A DNA stretch of 64,000 nt from Sutcliffiella horikoshii (GTDB lineage: Bacteria > Bacillota > Bacilli > Bacillales > Bacillaceae_I), in NCBI RefSeq assembly GCF_020524325.1, contig NZ_JAIVKY010000007.1, positions 496,001 through 560,000 on the forward strand. Direction: 5' to 3'. The translations under genes were made by a program, and so were the position numbers. The notes under the pieces were generated by a model. That model was not told the DNA's origin. It made no database searches and was given only the letters and a program-made list of their open reading frames with translations. Shown here piece after piece: positions 56,438 to 64,000 of this stretch; position 1 is the first letter of the stretch, and every line of letters starts with the position of its first letter.

Positions 56438-57622
56438 ATGAACAAGAAAAGTATTCGTGACATCGACGTGAAAGGCAAACGCGTATTTTGCCGTGTGGAC
56501 TTTAACGTACCGATGAAGGACGGACAAGTAACTGACGAAACGCGTATCCGTGCAGCATTGCCAACTATCAAGCACCTAGTGGATAACGGCGCGAAGGTCT
56601 TACTTGCAAGCCACTTAGGACGTCCAAAAGGGCAAGTAGTCGAAGAGCTTCGCTTAAACGCGGTTGCAGCCCGTCTACAAGAGCTTCTTGGAAAAGATGT
56701 AAAAAAAGCGGATGAAGCTTACGGAGATTCCGTAAAAGCCATCGTAAACGACATGAGCGAGGGAGACGTTCTTTTATTAGAAAACGTTCGTTTCTACCCT
56801 GGTGAAGAGAAAAACGATCCAGAACTTGCAAAAGCGTTTGCTGAGCTTGCAGATGTGTATGTAAATGACGCATTTGGCGCAGCTCACCGTGCACATGCTT
56901 CCACAGAAGGTATTGCCCAGCACTTACCGGCAGTAGCAGGCCTCTTAATGGAAAAAGAACTAGAAGTATTAGGAAAAGCCCTTTCCAACCCAGAGCGCCC
57001 ATTCACGGCGATCATCGGTGGAGCAAAGGTTAAAGATAAAATTGGTGTCATCGAAAATCTTCTAAACAAAGTGGACAACCTGATCATCGGTGGTGGACTT
57101 GCTTACACGTTCATCAAAGCAAAAGGCTACGATGTTGGAAAATCCTTATTGGAAGAAGACAAAATCGACCTTGCTAAATCCTTCATGGAACAAGCAAAAG
57201 AAAAAGGCGTGAACATGTACATGCCTGTGGATGTTGTCGTAGCAGATGATTTCTCTAACGACGCAAACATAAAAATCGTACCTGTTGAAGAAATTCCAAG
57301 CGACTGGGAAGGCCTTGATTGCGGACCTAAATCCCGTGAAATCTACGCGGATGTAATCAAAAACTCCAAGCTTGTCATCTGGAATGGACCAATGGGAGTA
57401 TTCGAACTTGATGCATTTGCTGGCGGAACAAAAGCAGTAGGTGAAGCCCTAGCAGAAGCTACCGATACATACTCTGTCATCGGTGGAGGAGACTCTGCGG
57501 CTGCAGTTGAAAAATTCAACCTCGCAGACAAAATGAGCCATATCTCAACTGGTGGAGGCGCATCCCTAGAATTCATGGAAGGCAAAGAACTTCCAGGAGT
57601 AGTAGCGCTGAACGATAAATAA
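56438..57622 (+). CDS. pgk: Phosphoglycerate kinase
   Basis: 394 residues. [19 protein letters not shown] and [10 protein letters not shown] near the N-terminus bind 3-phosphoglycerate; [12 protein letters not shown] and [12 protein letters not shown] belong to the nucleotide side. AAAGGGAGG precedes the ATG. Third enzyme of the operon. Confidence 0.98.
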   Translation: MNKKSIRDIDVKGKRVFCRVDFNVPMKDGQVTDETRIRAALPTIKHLVDNGAKVLLASHLGRPKGQVVEELRLNAVAARLQELLGKDVKKADEAYGDSVKAIVNDMSEGDVLLLENVRFYPGEEKNDPELAKAFAELADVYVNDAFGAAHRAHASTEGIAQHLPAVAGLLMEKELEVLGKALSNPERPFTAIIGGAKVKDKIGVIENLLNKVDNLIIGGGLAYTFIKAKGYDVGKSLLEEDKIDLAKSFMEQAKEKGVNMYMPVDVVVADDFSNDANIKIVPVEEIPSDWEGLDCGPKSREIYADVIKNSKLVIWNGPMGVFELDAFAGGTKAVGEALAEATDTYSVIGGGDSAAAVEKFNLADKMSHISTGGGASLEFMEGKELPGVVALNDK

Positions 57623-57629
57623 TTGTTGA

Positions 57630-60108
<2,479 letters not shown>

Positions 60109-60121
60109 TGAGTAATCTCTA

Positions 60122-60252
60122 GCTTTTGATTGGAGTGCAAGGTGTGAGACTCCAGCGGGGGGATAACGGTAGCTTGAGACCCCACAGGCGAAGCCGAGGA
60201 GGCTCAAGCACCGTCCCGCGGAAAGCGAACACCTGGAACGCAAATCAAAAGC
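60122..60252 (+). repeat. Repeat element, copy H (gpmI-eno gap)
   Basis: GCTTTTGATT and AATCAAAAGC ends pair perfectly over 10 bases. It shares AGCGAACACCTGGAACG with copy E. Confidence 0.9.
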
Positions 60253-60275
60253 GGTGTTAACGCAATTCAAAATAA

Positions 60276-61598
<1,323 letters not shown>

Positions 61599-61611
61599 TT
61601 TCTTCTTGCGA

Positions 61612-61641
61612 GGACCCGACTTCAGTTGGGTTCTTTTTTTG
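61612..61641 (+). terminator. Terminator of the glycolytic operon
   Basis: GGACCCGAC pairs with GTTGGGTTC (9 positions, some G-T) around TTCA, followed by TTTTTTT. Confidence 0.88.
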
Positions 61642-61661
61642 TCATCTTCATCTTGTCCCAC

Positions 61662-61690
61662 TTGACAGTTTGTGGTACATTAAATATATC
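61662..61690 (+). promoter_or_regulatory. Promoter of secG
   Basis: A perfect TTGACA -35 (61662-61667) is followed after 17 bases by TATATC. The start codon is 35 bases further on. Confidence 0.55.
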
Positions 61691-61724
61691 GACATATGTA
61701 CGTTCCGCAGGAGGTGTAGTTTAC

Positions 61725-61955
61725 ATGACGTTATTTCTTACTATTTTACTTATTATCGTAGCAATCTCTTTGATCACAGTAGTACTACTTCAATCAGGTA
61801 AAAGTGCAGGTCTTTCAGGAGCAATCTCCGGTGGAGCAGAAACACTTTTCGGAAAGCAAAAAGCACGCGGCCTAGACCTTGTTCTACACCGTGCGACAGT
61901 TGTTCTATCAGTACTTTTCTTCATTTTGACACTGTCAATTGCATATTTCGCATAA
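61725..61955 (+). CDS. secG: Protein translocase subunit SecG
   Basis: 76 residues with two membrane helices and the SecG centre [33 protein letters not shown]. It aids the SecYE channel. I chose the ATG at 61725 behind CAGGAGGTG, which gives the family length. Single gene between two terminators. Confidence 0.95.
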   Translation: MTLFLTILLIIVAISLITVVLLQSGKSAGLSGAISGGAETLFGKQKARGLDLVLHRATVVLSVLFFILTLSIAYFA

Positions 61956-61985
61956 TATTTCAAATGTAGCTAAATAAAAGATTCT

Positions 61986-62018
61986 AAAAAGCTAGGGCTA
62001 AATCCCTAGCTTTTTTTT
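61986..62018 (+). terminator. Intrinsic terminator of secG
   Basis: AAAAAGCTAGGG pairs with CCCTAGCTTTTT around a short loop, with eight T. Confidence 0.95.
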
Positions 62019-62027
62019 GCGCTTTCC

Positions 62028-62078
62028 GTTCACTATTAAGTACGTTTTGTTTTATTTAGTGAACAAATGGTGTATACT
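62028..62078 (+). promoter_or_regulatory. Promoter and possible operator of the GH16-GT2 unit
   Basis: TATACT at 62073-62078 is the likely -10. GTTCACTA (62028-62035) and TAGTGAAC (62057-62064) form a perfect 8-bp inverted repeat around the -35 region, a candidate repressor site. Confidence 0.45.
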
Positions 62079-62111
62079 AGTTATAAATATTTGTATTGAG
62101 GTGTCTATCCA

Positions 62112-62927
62112 ATGAAAAAAATACTTTTAAGCTTTTTGTTCTTTGTTTTTCTTTCTAATGGATATGCCACGATAAATAAAAACGAAGAAATCCTTATAAT
62201 TCAGAACCATGTTATTAAACAGGTAACATTAAAAGAAAGTGCCTGGAATCTAAAGGCACTTAAATTCTACGATCAGTTTAGAGGAAATAAGTTAAATCCT
62301 AACTTTTGGGAAATTGTAGTAAGGGAAAAGAACTATAATAACGAACTTCAATATTATCATTCGAATAATGTGAAGGTGGAGAGAGGAGTAACAAAGTTGA
62401 TTGCGAAAAGGGAAAATATAGGTTCAAGGAATTACACATCAGGCTTGATTAGTACAGTGAAGGAAATGCCCATATTATACGGAAGCATCAAAGTGAAGGC
62501 AAAATTCCCCACAGGGAAAGGGCTGTTTCCTGCTATATGGTTAACTCCAATAAATGAGGATAAGTACCTTCCTGAAATCGATATCATGGAAGTGGTAGGC
62601 AACGATCCTTCAAAGATCTATTTCGTGCTACATTCTCTAAATAATCTTGGGAAGCAAAAAACACTCAGCAGTAGTTACACTTTAATGAATTTCGAAGACT
62701 TTCATACTTACGAATTGAGGTGGACAGAAAAAAAACTAGAGTGGCTCATTAATGATGTATCAATGTTCGTTATTGAGAATGAAGTGGATATTCCTAAAGA
62801 ACCAATGAAATTAGTAATAAATTTGGCAGTTGGTGGTGATTGGCCAGGAGCACCAAGTAAAGATACTAAGTTTCCTGCAGAGTTCCAAATCGAGTCAGTG
62901 GAGATAAATCATGAAGGGGAGTTTTAA
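62112..62927 (+). CDS. Secreted glycoside hydrolase family 16 (beta-glucanase type)
   Basis: 271 residues: a signal peptide (about 1-19, cut near NGYAT), then a GH16 beta-jelly-roll. EIDIMEVVG places the nucleophile Glu155, Asp157 and acid/base Glu160 in the beta-bulge form seen in laminarinase-type members. GLFPAIWLTP and the C-terminal VINLAVGGDWPG are further GH16 blocks. It starts behind TTGAGGTG. The synthase gene follows one base after its stop, so it probably trims or releases the polymer made by that synthase. The linkage cut (beta-1,3 or mixed) is inferred. Confidence 0.87.
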   Translation: MKKILLSFLFFVFLSNGYATINKNEEILIIQNHVIKQVTLKESAWNLKALKFYDQFRGNKLNPNFWEIVVREKNYNNELQYYHSNNVKVERGVTKLIAKRENIGSRNYTSGLISTVKEMPILYGSIKVKAKFPTGKGLFPAIWLTPINEDKYLPEIDIMEVVGNDPSKIYFVLHSLNNLGKQKTLSSSYTLMNFEDFHTYELRWTEKKLEWLINDVSMFVIENEVDIPKEPMKLVINLAVGGDWPGAPSKDTKFPAEFQIESVEINHEGEF

Positions 62928-62928
62928 A

Positions 62929-64000
62929 ATGGTAGAGTTCTTTGCAGTTCTTCTATTTCTTTTGACAATTATGTTTCCAATTTTTCATATTATAAACGCA
63001 ATCTATGCCTCAAAGGGAAAAAAGCAGCAAACAACAGGAATCATTAGTGAAAAAGGTATATCCATTTTGATTCCCTGTTATAATGAAGAATCCATTATCC
63101 AAACGACCATTGATTCAATTGAAAAAATGCCTTACAAAGCAGCCGAATATATTTTTATTAATGATGGTAGCACAGACAAGACCATGATGGCTCTATTTAA
63201 TTTATTGGAATTAAAGATTGTATATAAAGATTATCCATTAACACGTTTGGAATTTATGCCAATTAAAAACATCTATAAGTCAGAGAAGTTCCCTAACATT
63301 ATGGTTATTGATAAAGTGAATGGTGGGAAGGCAGATGCTTTGAACGCAGGTATCATACTAGCAACACACGAGTTAATTATCACCCTTGATGCTGATAGTA
63401 TTCTTGATGATCAAGCATTATCGATAATTAATGAAAAGTTTGAAGATGAAAGTATTATAGCCGCAGGTGGAATGGTACAAATTCTGCAAGGAAGTAGAAG
63501 ATCCGGGAATAAATTAATGCCCAGTCTAAAAAGCAAGCTAATTGTAAGGCTACAACTGCTTGAATACCTAAGAGGATTTTATGTATATAAGGCATCATTA
63601 GCAAGATCAAATGCACTTTCTATCATATCAGGCGCGTTTGGTGTTTTTCGAAAGGAAGTCCTATTAGAAGTGAATGGATATAGGAAAACAGTAGGTGAAG
63701 ATATTGATATAACCCTGAAAATACAGAAATATCTAGAAAGCAAAAAAGGGAGCAGAGTTGTTTTTATTCCGGAAGCTTGTTGCTATACAGAGGTTCCTGA
63801 AACCTGGAAGGATCTTTATAATCAAAGGATAAGGTGGCAGAAGGCATTTACAGATTGCCTAGTGATTTACCATAAAGACTATTGTAAATCTATTTTTTCT
63901 AAAAAACTCCCCTTCTTTTTCCTCATTGATTCATTTTTTGTAGGTGTCGTATGCAGTTACCTATTTTTAATGAGTATTTTACCTATTATCTTTAATGTAG
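62929..64000 (+). CDS. Processive family 2 glycosyltransferase, 3' end outside window
   Basis: Open to the window edge, 357 codons visible, starting at ATG 62929 behind AAGGGGAG. One N-terminal membrane helix (about 4-27) precedes a GT2 domain: ISILIPCYNEE at 44-54, NDGSTD at 78-83, DxD at D154/D156, GAFGVFRKEV and a GED acid motif, then QRIRWQ (the Q-x-x-RW box of processive synthases) and the start of further membrane helices. This layout fits cellulose/PNAG/beta-glucan synthase-like enzymes (BcsA, IcaA). With the GH16 gene in front, a beta-glucan is a reasonable guess for the product. Confidence 0.85.
   Translation, partial: MVEFFAVLLFLLTIMFPIFHIINAIYASKGKKQQTTGIISEKGISILIPCYNEESIIQTTIDSIEKMPYKAAEYIFINDGSTDKTMMALFNLLELKIVYKDYPLTRLEFMPIKNIYKSEKFPNIMVIDKVNGGKADALNAGIILATHELIITLDADSILDDQALSIINEKFEDESIIAAGGMVQILQGSRRSGNKLMPSLKSKLIVRLQLLEYLRGFYVYKASLARSNALSIISGAFGVFRKEVLLEVNGYRKTVGEDIDITLKIQKYLESKKGSRVVFIPEACCYTEVPETWKDLYNQRIRWQKAFTDCLVIYHKDYCKSIFSKKLPFFFLIDSFFVGVVCSYLFLMSILPIIFNV

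Overview
The window is a stretch of a Bacillaceae chromosome. Gene content and order match the Bacillus subtilis ftsE-minJ / uvrBA-hprK-his / trxB-clpP / rpoN-gapA-eno arc, and ribosome binding sites are strong AGGAGG types with some TTG and GTG starts. Neighbours that B. subtilis lacks at these places (prfC, an M23 hydrolase after ftsX, an RpiR-controlled gluconate operon, a GH16-GT2 pair) show it is a relative, not B. subtilis. No phage, insertion sequence, CRISPR array or replication origin was seen.

Layout. 1-7.4 kb: tail of a Vpr-like secreted protease, then the cell-envelope set ftsE, ftsX, a secreted coiled-coil M23 hydrolase, ctpB and minJ. 7.5-11.8 kb: a self-contained operon with its own promoter and terminator encoding an acyl carrier protein, an AMP-forming ligase, an MBOAT acyltransferase and an SGNH-like protein. 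It has the logic of the Dlt D-alanylation system but is divergent, and is the best candidate for an undescribed system. 11.8-19 kb: a DUF1646 membrane protein, an RpiR regulator divergent from gnd-gntP-gntK, and a small basic protein whose 3' end lies in a repeat. 19-31 kb: prfC, a possible PilZ protein, an ECF sigma/anti-sigma pair with an ECF-type promoter, csbA, uvrBA behind a LexA box, and yvlBCD behind a SigW-type promoter. 31-42 kb: hprK-lgt-yvoD-ppaX-yvoF and the full histidine operon hisZGDBHAFI. 42-52 kb: yvcD, trxB, yvcI-rapZ-yvcK-whiA-crh, clpP under a CtsR box, a small uncharacterised island and tRNA-Arg(CCG). 52-62 kb: rpoN, a glutaredoxin-like protein, cggR-gapA-pgk-tpiA-gpmI-eno and secG. 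62-64 kb: a GH16 glucanase and a truncated processive GT2 synthase, a likely exopolysaccharide locus.

Repeats are the second striking aspect. Eight copies of a roughly 127-bp element lie in intergenic gaps, three of them inside the glycolytic operon. Their terminal inverted repeats differ from copy to copy yet stay complementary within each copy. There are three clusters of tandem ATGAAGAC...GTCTTCAT hairpins, three copies of a CGACA-N20-GGGGTCTGACCCC element, and three local tandem arrays (21, about 21 and 52 bp).

How the genes work together: HprK, Crh, CggR and cre-like sites tie the window to carbon control; FtsEX, the M23 hydrolase, MinJ, RapZ, YvcK and WhiA tie it to wall growth and division; two ECF/SigW-type promoters point to envelope stress. 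Start codons were chosen by ribosome binding site and family length. Promoter and operator calls are by eye.
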